6,205 nt of DNA from Alphaproteobacteria bacterium (GTDB taxonomy: Bacteria; Pseudomonadota; Alphaproteobacteria; Rhodospirillales; Rhodospirillaceae). The position numbers and the translations under genes are program-made. Positions 1 to 5,682 of this stretch are shown here, piece after piece. The stretch is from positions 1-6,205 of the forward strand of contig JADGDA010000151.1 of the NCBI GenBank assembly GCA_015228695.1, given 5' to 3'. The first letter of the stretch is position 1; each line of letters opens with the position of its first letter. The notes beneath the pieces were generated by a model. The model made no database searches. It saw only the letters and a list, made by a program, of their open reading frames with translations, and was not told where the DNA came from.

Positions 1-892
1 AGCTTCCGCCCCTTCCGGCAAAGGCGAGGACGAAGGTCAGCAGGTAAAGGACGAGGGGCACGATCCAGAACAACGGGATCGCCGCGACGTCGGTGGTCAG
101 GTGGGTGGTGACCCCGAGAAGAAGGCTCGACGGCAGGAAGGCCAGGGCGGCCCAATGCGCCCGCCGCCGCCAGGAGACGCCGTTCGTGCCCCCCTCGGAC
201 GCCATCGGCGTCGTGCCCCCCTCGGACGTCACCGGCGTCGCACCCCCCTCGGGCGTCACCGGCGTCGCACCCCCCTCGGGCGTCACGGATGCCACGGACG
301 CCACCGACATCGCGGCGCGGTGCGTCGTCCACGCGGCGGCGGCGACCAGGGCGACGAGGAGCAGATATCCCCCCGCCCACAGCCGGCCTTGCTCGATCAG
401 GCGCAGATTGGGCTCGACCAGGAACGGATAGGCGAGCAGCGCCAGGATGCTGCCGAGGTTGCTGGCGCTGTAGAGGAAGTACGGGTTCGCATGACCGCCG
501 AGGGCGAACCACCTTTGCAGCAGGGGCGCGGTGGCCGACACGGCCAGGAACGGCGGACCGGCCGTTGCCGCCATCAGGCCGATCATCCACGAAACCGGCG
601 AGCCGTGGGCGGGCGGCGTCGCGTCGGGGCCGATGACGATCGGCAAAACCATGGCTGCGGCCGCCATCAGGGCGAGGTGGACCGGAACCTGAACGCGGAA
701 CGGCAAGGACCGGGTCAGGAGATGGGCGTAGGCGTACCCCGCCAGCAACGCGGCCTGAAAGAACACCATGGCCGTGTTCCAGACCGCCGGGGTTCCTCCG
801 AGAAACGGAAGAACCATCCTGGCCACCATCGGCTGCACCAGGAACATGAGGAAGGCGCCGGTGAAGACCGAAGCCACGTAGACGGCAAGCAC
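1..892 (-). CDS. Fused MFS/spermidine synthase-like multi-pass membrane protein, partial (C-terminus beyond left edge)
   Basis: The minus-strand frame is open from about 898 to the window edge, giving about 297 residues with no stop. It is strongly hydrophobic: I count roughly eight membrane segments (about residues 4-24, 40-60, 70-90, 103-123, 140-161, 173-191, then 249-265 and 271-294, numbered from the ATG at 898). The N-terminal pattern FLVQPMVARMVLPFLGGTPA, followed by VWNTAMVFFQAALLAGYAYA, is what I recognise from proteins annotated as fused MFS/spermidine synthase. In that family a membrane half precedes an aminopropyltransferase-like SAM-binding domain, which here would lie outside the window. 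Substrate and reaction are unknown, and polyamine synthesis should not be assumed. ATG 898 directly abuts GGGGAGG with no spacer, whereas GTG 892 has a 6-nt spacer, so I prefer GTG 892. A hydrophilic loop at about residues 193-246 carries four 9-residue repeats. The gene is co-oriented with and downstream of mltG. Confidence 0.75.
   Translation of the reverse strand, partial: MLAVYVASVFTGAFLMFLVQPMVARMVLPFLGGTPAVWNTAMVFFQAALLAGYAYAHLLTRSLPFRVQVPVHLALMAAAAMVLPIVIGPDATPPAHGSPVSWMIGLMAATAGPPFLAVSATAPLLQRWFALGGHANPYFLYSASNLGSILALLAYPFLVEPNLRLIEQGRLWAGGYLLLVALVAAAAWTTHRAAMSVASVASVTPEGGATPVTPEGGATPVTSEGGTTPMASEGGTNGVSWRRRAHWAALAFLPSSLLLGVTTHLTTDVAAIPLFWIVPLVLYLLTFVLAFAGRGGS
179..286 (-). repeat. 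Four tandem 27-bp repeats, in frame inside the membrane protein gene
   Basis: Four consecutive 27-bp units encode VTPEGGATP, VTPEGGATP, VTSEGGTTP and MASEGGTNG (residues 205-240 counting from ATG 898). The first two units are identical over all 27 bases, and the third and fourth diverge progressively. Because 27 is a multiple of three, gain or loss of units keeps the frame. The array sits in the hydrophilic loop between the sixth and seventh predicted membrane segments, where length changes should be tolerated. A short degenerate doubling (Val-Ala-Ser-Val-Ala-Ser-Val, residues 199-205) precedes it. This is an intragenic minisatellite, probably from slippage or unequal exchange. Confidence 0.93.
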
Positions 893-898
893 CCGCAT

Positions 899-905
899 CC
901 TCCCC
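899..905 (-). promoter_or_regulatory. Ribosome binding site that decides the start of the membrane protein gene
   Basis: GGGGAGG on the minus strand ends exactly at the base before ATG 898. A Shine-Dalgarno core with no spacer cannot position that ATG well. GTG two codons later (892-890) has a 6-nt spacer, which is near ideal. There is no in-frame start between the ATG and the end of the small upstream reading frame (stop at 915-913). The choice changes the protein by two residues. Confidence 0.6.
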
Positions 906-912
906 GTGTTTT

Positions 913-1044
913 TTAGGCTCTCATACCGCCGAGCCGATAAATCGACTCGTCGTATTTCCCTCGCCGGGCGCGGCCGTCCGGCCGCTTGGCCGCGGCCTCA
1001 ATGGCCGCTTGATACCGGCGCAAGTTGGGTGATGCGTCAAACAT
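913..1044 (-). CDS. Possible 43-residue hypothetical peptide between mltG and the membrane protein gene
   Basis: An ATG frame starts 14 nt after the mltG stop and ends in TAA 7 nt before the GGGGAGG of the next gene. The peptide is basic and hydrophilic, starting MFDASPNLRRYQAAIEAAAK and ending KYDESIYRLGGMRA, with an Ala-rich, possibly helical middle and no membrane segment or Cys motif. In favour: it fills the gap neatly in an apparent operon, and its C-terminal part does not look like random GC-rich translation. Against: no Shine-Dalgarno sequence lies before the ATG, the start lies in the loop of an 11-bp inverted repeat, and the middle coincides with GCGGCC/GGCCGC palindromes that could be purely structural. 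I do not recognise the family. If real, it may rely on coupling to mltG termination. Confidence 0.3.
   Translation of the reverse strand: MFDASPNLRRYQAAIEAAAKRPDGRARRGKYDESIYRLGGMRA
970..1008. repeat. Two adjacent GCGGCC/GGCCGC inverted repeats
   Basis: Two hairpin-capable palindromes follow each other. At 970-985, 6-bp arms GCGGCC and GGCCGC flank a 4-nt loop. At 992-1008 the same arms flank a 5-nt loop. Because the arms are identical, they can also pair across the two units. Neither is followed by a T run on either strand, so they do not look like intrinsic terminators. They lie in the mltG-membrane protein gap, within the possible small reading frame. Confidence 0.7.
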
Positions 1045-1061
1045 TGTGCACGCCGGTATCA
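1010..1061. repeat. 11-bp perfect inverted repeat overlapping the mltG stop codon
   Basis: TGATACCGGCG (1010-1020) and its exact reverse complement CGCCGGTATCA (1051-1061) are separated by 30 nt. On the minus strand the first three bases of the upstream arm are the TGA stop codon of mltG, and the ATG of the possible small gene is in the loop. No T tract follows, so it is not a typical Rho-independent terminator. It could stabilise the 3' end of the fab-mltG message, act as an attenuator, or be a protein-binding site. Confidence 0.8.
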
Positions 1062-2108
1062 GTCCGCCGCCGTGCCGTTCGCCTCCCGGCGCTTCTTCTC
1101 GATTTTCCGCCATTGGGCGACGTTCTTGTTGTGCCCGGCCAGGGTCGCCGCGAAGGCGTGTCCCCCGCTGCCGTCGGCCACGAAATACAGATCGTTCGAC
1201 GGGGCCGGATTCAACGCGGCCTCGATGGCGGCCCGCCCCGGATTGCAGATCGGCCCCGGAGGAAGGCCGTCGATGACGTAGGTATTGTAGGGGGTGGCGC
1301 GGGCGAGGTCGGACTGGGTGATCGTGCGCTCGACGGCGCCGTCCGGGCGCTCCCGGCCATAGAGCACGGTCGGATCGGACTGGAGCCGCATGCCGAGCTT
1401 CAGCCGGTTGCGGAAGACGGCGGCGATGCGGGGGCGTTCCGCGGCGACGCCGCTTTCCTTCTCGACGAGCGAGGCGAGGATGAGCGCGTCCCGCTTGCTC
1501 GCCGGGGCGTCGGACGCCCGTTTCTCCCACAGCCTGTCCAGGGCTTCGTCCATGCCGCGCTGCATGCGCCGGACGATGTCGGCGCGGTCATCCCCCCAGG
1601 AGTAGTGATAGGTCTCCGGCAGCAGCGATCCTTCCTCCGGGGTCGCGGACAACGCCCCCTCCAACCCCTCCGTCCGGCTCAACAGCTCCGCCGCCTCGGC
1701 GGAGGTCAGTCCCTCGGCCAGGGTCAGCCGGCGCACGACGGCGGCCCCCCGCGCCATCAGGTCCGCGATTCCGCGCAGACTGACTCCGGCCGGGAACAGG
1801 TACTCCCCGGCGCGCAGGCGGGTGGCGAGGCCGGTCAGCTTGGCCCCGAGCTTGAACAGAAGACGGTCCGCTTCCCCCGCGATCAGGCCCCGTTCCACGA
1901 GCAGCCGGGAGATGTCCTCCACCCCGGTTCCGCGCGGAACGACGACGGTCACCTCGCCCGTGGTCGGTCCGGGCCGATCGAAGCGGACGGTTCCCCAACG
2001 GACCGCCCCGCCGCCGGCGATGCTCGCGGCAAGGACCAGGACCAGGGCCACGCGGACCCACCGCCGCCGCCATGGTGCGACCGCAAGGGGCGGAGGCGGG
2101 GACGTCAT
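1059..2108 (-). CDS. mltG: Endolytic murein transglycosylase MltG (YceG-like)
   Basis: The product has 349 residues, the usual length for the family. MltG cleaves nascent peptidoglycan glycan strands at the cytoplasmic membrane and limits their length. A Pro-rich, Arg-containing cytoplasmic N-terminus (1-17) precedes one membrane anchor (about 18-36). A LysM-like/YceG N-terminal part follows (about 50-125, with GEVTVVVPRGTGVEDISRLL), then the catalytic YceG domain. The signature LILASLVEKESG places the probable catalytic Glu at residue 216, followed by VFRNRL, LQSDPTVLYG, YNTYVIDGLPPGPICNPG and the C-terminal HNKNVAQWRK. The start is ATG 2108. An earlier in-frame ATG at 2243 would add 45 residues lying inside fabF with no family character. 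The gene begins 17 nt after the fabF stop with only a weak Shine-Dalgarno (GTGAGAAC), so it is probably translationally coupled to fabF. Confidence 0.95.
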   Translation of the reverse strand: MTSPPPPLAVAPWRRRWVRVALVLVLAASIAGGGAVRWGTVRFDRPGPTTGEVTVVVPRGTGVEDISRLLVERGLIAGEADRLLFKLGAKLTGLATRLRAGEYLFPAGVSLRGIADLMARGAAVVRRLTLAEGLTSAEAAELLSRTEGLEGALSATPEEGSLLPETYHYSWGDDRADIVRRMQRGMDEALDRLWEKRASDAPASKRDALILASLVEKESGVAAERPRIAAVFRNRLKLGMRLQSDPTVLYGRERPDGAVERTITQSDLARATPYNTYVIDGLPPGPICNPGRAAIEAALNPAPSNDLYFVADGSGGHAFAATLAGHNKNVAQWRKIEKKRREANGTAAD

Positions 2109-2125
2109 GTTCTCACGGGTCCGGG

Positions 2126-3388
2126 TCAGGGGGCGGGCTTGAACACCAGGGAGGCGTTGGTGCCGCCGAATCCGAACGAGTTGCTCAACACGGCCCGGAC
2201 CTTGCGCTCCTTGGCGACATGGGGCACCAGATCGATGTCGCAACCCTCGGAGGGATGGTCCAGGTTGAGGGTCGGCGGCAGCACGCCAGTCCGCATCGCC
2301 AGGATGGAGTAGATTGCCTCGACCGCTCCGGCGGCCCCGAGCAGGTGGCCAATGGCCGACTTGGTGGAGGACATGGACACCTTGTAGGCATGATCCCCAA
2401 AGAGGCGCTTGACCGCCCCCAGCTCGATTTCGTCGCCCAGGGGCGTCGAGGTGCCGTGGGCGTTGATGTAGTCGATGTCCGCCGGATTCATCCGGGCATT
2501 CCGCAGGGCGTTGGCCATGGCCCGATAGGCGCCGTTGCCGTCCTCGGCCGGGGCCGTGATGTGGTGGGCGTCGCCGGACATGCCGTAGCCTACGATTTCG
2601 GCGTAGATCTTGGCCCCGCGCGCCTTTGCGTGCTCCAGTTCCTCAAGGACGACGCAGCCTGCGCCCTCTCCCATGACGAAACCGTCCCGGTCCTTGTCCC
2701 ACGGGCGCGAGCCTCGGGCCGGTTGGTCGTTGAAGGCGGTGGACAGCGCCCGCGCGGCCGCGAAGCCGGCCATTCCCAGACGGCAGACGGCTCCCTCGGC
2801 CCCGCCCGCCACCATCACGTCGGCATCGCCGAACATGATCATCCGGGACGCATCGCCGATGGCGTGGGCGCCCGACGAGCACGCGGTCACCACCGCATGG
2901 TTGGGGCCCTTGAATCCGTAACGGATGGACACCTGCCCGGAGGCCAGATTGATCAGGGCGGACGGAATGAAGAACGGGCTCACCTTGCGGGGACCGCCCG
3001 CCTGCAAGGCCAGCGACATGGAGGCGATCTGAGGCAGGCCGCCGATGCCGGAGCCGAAGGTTACGCCGGTCCGCTCGCGCTGCTCCTCGTCCTCGGGCAT
3101 CCAGCCGGAATCCTCGACCGCTCCGATCGCGGCCCCCATGGCGAAGACGATGAAATCGTCCATTCGCCGCCGGTCCTTGGCCGGGACGAACCGGTCAAGG
3201 TCGAAATGGTGCGGTTCCGCGCTCCCGAGGGGGACGATGCCCGCGATGCGCGACGGCATGTCGGACACATCGAAATGCTCGATGAGCCGAACTCCCGACT
3301 CGGCATTGGTCAGGCGGCGCCAATTGGCCTCGACGCCGAACCCAAGCGGCGTCACCATGCCCAAGCCGGTAACGACGACACGCCTCAT
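2126..3388 (-). CDS. fabF: 3-oxoacyl-ACP synthase II (FabF, KAS II)
   Basis: The product is a 420-residue cytosolic condensing enzyme. It extends acyl-ACP by two carbons using malonyl-ACP, and in well-studied bacteria it also performs the temperature-sensitive C16:1 to C18:1 step. The thiolase-fold landmarks are all present: N-terminal RRVVVTGLGMVTPLG, nucleophile Cys170 in VVTACSSGAHAIGDA, His311 in NAHGTSTPLGDE, Lys343 and His348 in STKSAIGHLLGAAG, and the C-terminal gating loop SNSFGFGGTNAS. Length and the Cys-His-His arrangement fit FabF rather than FabH (no Cys-His-Asn pattern). The start is ATG 3388, with GGGAGG at 3393-3398 and a 4-nt spacer. Directly upstream is an 88-bp gap to acpP with a tandem repeat; mltG follows after 17 nt. 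The gene looks complete. Confidence 0.97.
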   Translation of the reverse strand: MRRVVVTGLGMVTPLGFGVEANWRRLTNAESGVRLIEHFDVSDMPSRIAGIVPLGSAEPHHFDLDRFVPAKDRRRMDDFIVFAMGAAIGAVEDSGWMPEDEEQRERTGVTFGSGIGGLPQIASMSLALQAGGPRKVSPFFIPSALINLASGQVSIRYGFKGPNHAVVTACSSGAHAIGDASRMIMFGDADVMVAGGAEGAVCRLGMAGFAAARALSTAFNDQPARGSRPWDKDRDGFVMGEGAGCVVLEELEHAKARGAKIYAEIVGYGMSGDAHHITAPAEDGNGAYRAMANALRNARMNPADIDYINAHGTSTPLGDEIELGAVKRLFGDHAYKVSMSSTKSAIGHLLGAAGAVEAIYSILAMRTGVLPPTLNLDHPSEGCDIDLVPHVAKERKVRAVLSNSFGFGGTNASLVFKPAP

Positions 3389-3424
3389 GCTGCCTCCCGT
3401 CTGGATGTGTCCGCTGGTTCCGCG

Positions 3425-3454
3425 CCGATCACCGGAGCGCCGGTCACCGGAGCG
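3425..3454. repeat. Two tandem 15-bp repeats in the acpP-fabF gap
   Basis: CCGATCACCGGAGCG (3425-3439) is followed immediately by CCGGTCACCGGAGCG (3440-3454), differing at one position. The second copy contains CCGG-TCA-CCGG flanked by GCG (3437-3439) and CGC (3453-3455), so the RNA could form a short bulged GC-rich hairpin. No T run follows on the minus strand. The position between acpP, normally needed in far larger amounts, and fabF makes partial termination or RNA processing plausible but unproven. Confidence 0.75.
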
Positions 3455-3476
3455 CGACGGCGCCCCGCCGGTTCCG

Positions 3477-3713
3477 TCAGCCGGCGTGGGCGGTGATGAA
3501 GTCGATGGCGTCCTTCACGGTCAGGATCTTCTCGGCGGCGTCGTCGGGGATTTCGCAGCCGAACTCCTCCTCGAAGGCCATGACCAGCTCGACGGTGTCC
3601 AGGCTGTCGGCACCCAGGTCGTCGATGAAGCTGGCGTTCTCGGTAACCTTGGCCTCCTCTACGCCAAGATGTTCGACAACGATCTTCTTAACGCGCTCGG
3701 CGACGTCACTCAT
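3477..3713 (-). CDS. acpP: Acyl carrier protein AcpP
   Basis: The product has 78 residues and is acidic, the canonical size and character of bacterial ACP. It carries acyl chains on a 4'-phosphopantetheine arm for fatty-acid, lipid A and other lipid synthesis in the cytosol. The attachment motif GADSLDTVELVM places the modified Ser at residue 37 at the start of helix II, the recognition helix for Fab enzymes. N-terminal MSDVAERVKKIVVEHLGVEE and the C-terminal part (FGCEIPDDAAEKILTVKDAI) are typical, with an unusual single Cys53. The start is ATG 3713, with GAGGGA at 3721-3726 and a 7-nt spacer. An in-frame ATG at 3827 would add 38 residues of non-family sequence from the leader, so I reject it. 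The gene sits alone between two gaps (185 bp upstream, 88 bp downstream), which suggests its own promoter. Confidence 0.98.
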   Translation of the reverse strand: MSDVAERVKKIVVEHLGVEEAKVTENASFIDDLGADSLDTVELVMAFEEEFGCEIPDDAAEKILTVKDAIDFITAHAG

Positions 3714-3898
3714 AGCATCATCCCTCGGTCCATGAAGTGGAAACTGTTTGAAACATAACCACGATTGCCGAAACCGTTCTGGAAAAAAGGACGGTTCCCC
3801 CCATCCCTCCGGCACGAACAGCGGCACCCTCGTATCATACTTTTTCCGGCTTTACCAGTGTTCGACGCAACCGGCTGCGCCGGAAATGCCGACACCCC
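3714..3898 (-). promoter_or_regulatory. fabG-acpP intergenic region, probable acpP promoter and leader
   Basis: This 185-bp gap is clearly less GC-rich than the genes around it, as expected of a promoter region. Reading with acpP transcription, CCGGC-GCA-GCCGG (3883-3871) could fold just after fabG but lacks a T tract. A possible -10, TATGAT (3839-3834), lies inside the 9-bp palindrome GTATCATAC (3832-3840), but I find no convincing -35 upstream of it. AACCGT-N13-ACGGTT (3772-3796) is an inverted repeat whose loop contains a T6 run. AAAC-T-GTTT-G-AAAC (3741-3754) has three arms that can pair in two ways. The exact promoter is not settled. Confidence 0.4.
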
Positions 3899-4636
3899 CT
3901 ATATCATCGCCATTCCGCCGTTGACGTGGATCGTCTGGCCGGTGACGTAGGACGCCTCGGCGCTTGCGAGGAAGACGGCGGCGGCCCCGATGTCCGAAGG
4001 CACCCCCAGACGGCCGGCGGGAATCGCCTCCGCCAGCTTCTGCCGCTGCTGGTCCGGCAGCTTGTCGGTCATGGCGGTGTCGATGAATCCCGGCGCGATG
4101 CAGTTGACGGTGATCCCACGGGACGCGACCTCGGAGGCGAGCGATTTGGTCAGGCCGATCAGTCCGGCCTTGGACGCGGCATAGTTGGCCTGTCCGGGGT
4201 TGCCGGTGACGCCGACGATCGAGGTCACGGTGACGATGCGGCCGAAACGGCGCTTCATCATTCCCTTCAGAGCCGCGCGCGACAGACGGAAGGCGGCCGT
4301 CAGATTGACGTCGAGCACCGTCTGCCAGTCGTCGTCCTTCATCCGCATCGCCAGACCGTCGCGGGTCAGGCCGGCGTTGTTGATCAGGATGTCGAGGGAG
4401 CCCAGGGCCTCCTCGGCCCGTCCGACGAGCCCGTCCGCCTCCGCCGCGTCCGAAAGATCGCAGGGCACGATGAAGACCCGCGCGCCCAGCTCGCGGGCAA
4501 GGGTCTCCAGCGCATCGATCCGCGTCCCGGACACGGCCACGCTCGCCCCCTGGGCGTGCAGCGCGCGCGCTATGGCGCCCCCGATGCCGCCGGACGCCCC
4601 GGTGACGAGCGCGCTCCTGCCGCCAAGATCGAACAT
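3899..4636 (-). CDS. fabG: 3-oxoacyl-ACP reductase FabG
   Basis: The product is a 245-residue classical short-chain dehydrogenase/reductase. It reduces 3-oxoacyl-ACP to 3-hydroxyacyl-ACP with NADPH, the first reduction of each elongation cycle, and acts as a cytosolic tetramer. The Rossmann glycine motif is VTGASGGIGGAIA (residues 11-23), and NNAG is at 86-89. The catalytic tetrad is Asn111, Ser139, Tyr152 and Lys156 (NYAASKAG). APGFIDTAMT and the terminal YVTGQTIHVNGGMAMI are typical of true FabG rather than other SDRs. The start is ATG 4636, with a very strong GGGGGAGG (4641-4648) and a 4-nt spacer. fabD ends 30 bp upstream, so the two are surely cotranscribed. The context (fabD, acpP, fabF) supports a housekeeping role. 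Confidence 0.97.
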   Translation of the reverse strand: MFDLGGRSALVTGASGGIGGAIARALHAQGASVAVSGTRIDALETLARELGARVFIVPCDLSDAAEADGLVGRAEEALGSLDILINNAGLTRDGLAMRMKDDDWQTVLDVNLTAAFRLSRAALKGMMKRRFGRIVTVTSIVGVTGNPGQANYAASKAGLIGLTKSLASEVASRGITVNCIAPGFIDTAMTDKLPDQQRQKLAEAIPAGRLGVPSDIGAAAVFLASAEASYVTGQTIHVNGGMAMI

Positions 4637-4666
4637 GACTCCTCCCCCTGGGAATTCCCCGCCGGG

Positions 4667-5608
4667 CTATTCTGCCTTGAGAAAAGCCTCGATGTCACGC
4701 GGAGTGTTCAGCGCGGTGCAGGACATCTCCCGGGCGATGCGCTTGGTCAGGCCGGTCAGCACCTTGCCCGCTCCGATCTCGACCAGATCGGTCACGCCCT
4801 GGTCCTTCATGTAGAGGACGCTTTCCCGCCAGCGGACGGCTCCGGTGATCTGCTCCACCAGCAGCCGCCGGATGTCCCGAGGGTCCCGGACCGGCGCGGC
4901 GGTGATGTTGGCGATCAGCGGCACCGCCGGCTCGTTGATCGTCACCTTTTCCAGGGCTTTCACCATGGCGTCGGCGGCCGGCTGCATCAGGGCGCAGTGA
5001 AAGGGCGCGCTGACCGGCAGCATGATGCTGCGCTTGGCGCCGCATTCCGTCGCCAGGGCCACCGCCCGTTCGACGGCGGCCATGTGGCCGCTGACCACCA
5101 CTTGCTGGGGGGCGTTGTCGTTGGCGGCGGCACAGATTTCGCCCTCGGACGCCTGCTGCGCGACTTCGCGGGCGACGTCGAGATCAAGCCCGATCAGGGC
5201 CGCCATGCCCCCCATGCCGACGGGAACCGCCTTCTGCATCGCCCACCCACGGGTTTTCAGCAGCCAGGAGGCGTCCGACAGGGAAAAGGCTCCGGCCGCG
5301 GCCAGGGCGGAATATTCGCCGAGACTGTGGCCGGCGACGAAGGCGATGTTGTCCCGGAGGCTGTATCCGCCCTCCTTCTCCAGCACCCGCACCACCGCCA
5401 TGCTGACGGCCATGAGGGCGGGTTGGGCGTTCTCGGTCAGCAACAGCTCGAAATCGGGCCCCTCGAACATGAGCCGGGTCAAATTCTGCCGAAGGGCGTC
5501 GTCCACCTCCTCGAACACGTACCTTGCGACGGGGAACGCCTCCGCGAGGTCACGCCCCATGCCGACGGTCTGGGAGCCCTGTCCTGGAAACACGAACGCA
5601 CGTGCCAT
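4667..5608 (-). CDS. fabD: Malonyl-CoA:ACP transacylase FabD
   Basis: The product has 313 residues. FabD transfers malonyl from CoA to the phosphopantetheine of ACP, supplying the extender unit for FabF. The acyltransferase landmarks are in order: FVFPGQGSQTVGMG (Gln10, oxyanion side), the nucleophile elbow GHSLGEYSALAAAG with Ser95, Arg120 (LLKTRG), which in the family binds the malonyl carboxylate, and catalytic His204 in SAPFHCALMQPA. VEIGAGKVLTGLTKR lies near the C-terminus. I chose ATG 5608, which gives the family N-terminus MARAFVFPG. An in-frame ATG at 5647 would add 13 unrelated residues and sits almost on the predicted transcription start. GGAGGG at 5619-5624 has a rather long 10-nt spacer. 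It is the first gene of the fab block and ends 30 bp before fabG. Confidence 0.97.
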   Translation of the reverse strand: MARAFVFPGQGSQTVGMGRDLAEAFPVARYVFEEVDDALRQNLTRLMFEGPDFELLLTENAQPALMAVSMAVVRVLEKEGGYSLRDNIAFVAGHSLGEYSALAAAGAFSLSDASWLLKTRGWAMQKAVPVGMGGMAALIGLDLDVAREVAQQASEGEICAAANDNAPQQVVVSGHMAAVERAVALATECGAKRSIMLPVSAPFHCALMQPAADAMVKALEKVTINEPAVPLIANITAAPVRDPRDIRRLLVEQITGAVRWRESVLYMKDQGVTDLVEIGAGKVLTGLTKRIAREMSCTALNTPRDIEAFLKAE

Positions 5609-5647
5609 CGGCGATTCACCCTCCGAATTCCACAAGATTCGCGGCAA

Positions 5648-5675
5648 GTGATACCGGTCGCCGATGATCTGTCAA
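5648..5675 (-). promoter_or_regulatory. Predicted sigma-70 type promoter of fabD
   Basis: On the minus strand TTGACA (5675-5670) is a perfect -35. It is followed by a 16-bp spacer and TATCAC (5653-5648), which matches the -10 consensus at four of six positions. Transcription would begin near 5641, leaving a leader of about 33 nt with GGAGGG. The -35 lies only 7 bp from the -35 of the divergent rpsF promoter. Confidence 0.55.
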
Positions 5676-5682
5676 GCCTGCC

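Noticed and set aside
179..286. CRISPR-like array
   Set aside because: Units are contiguous 27-bp repeats with no spacers, and they are in frame within a coding region.
101..916. Plus-strand frame with RHRRRAPLG-type repeats
   Set aside because: The repeats are the complement of the in-frame 27-bp array in the minus-strand membrane protein. The minus frame is hydrophobic and matches a family.
2109..2243. 45-residue N-terminal extension of mltG
   Set aside because: It lies inside the 3' end of fabF, lacks family character, and the start at 2108 gives the usual length with the membrane anchor near the N-terminus.
906..2312. Long plus-strand open frame antisense to mltG (468 codons)
   Set aside because: It overlaps a clear mltG and reads as Arg/Gly/Pro-rich shadow translation of GC-rich DNA with no recognisable motif.
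2072..3496. Long plus-strand open frame antisense to fabF (474 codons)
   Set aside because: It is fully opposite a complete fabF with all catalytic motifs, and its composition is typical of antisense GC-rich frames.
3772..3796. Rho-independent terminator after fabG
   Set aside because: The T run lies in the loop of the inverted repeat rather than after the stem, and the stem is only 6 bp.
3871..3883. Terminator hairpin just after the fabG stop
   Set aside because: CCGGC-GCA-GCCGG is only 5 bp and is followed by TTGCGTCG rather than a T tract on the minus strand.
3710..3895. 61-codon GTG frame filling the fabG-acpP gap and overlapping the acpP ATG as ATGA
   Set aside because: The overlap is suggestive, but the peptide is Cys/Arg-rich without any pattern. 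The DNA is AT-richer like a promoter, and acpP has its own good ribosome binding site. It is probably chance.
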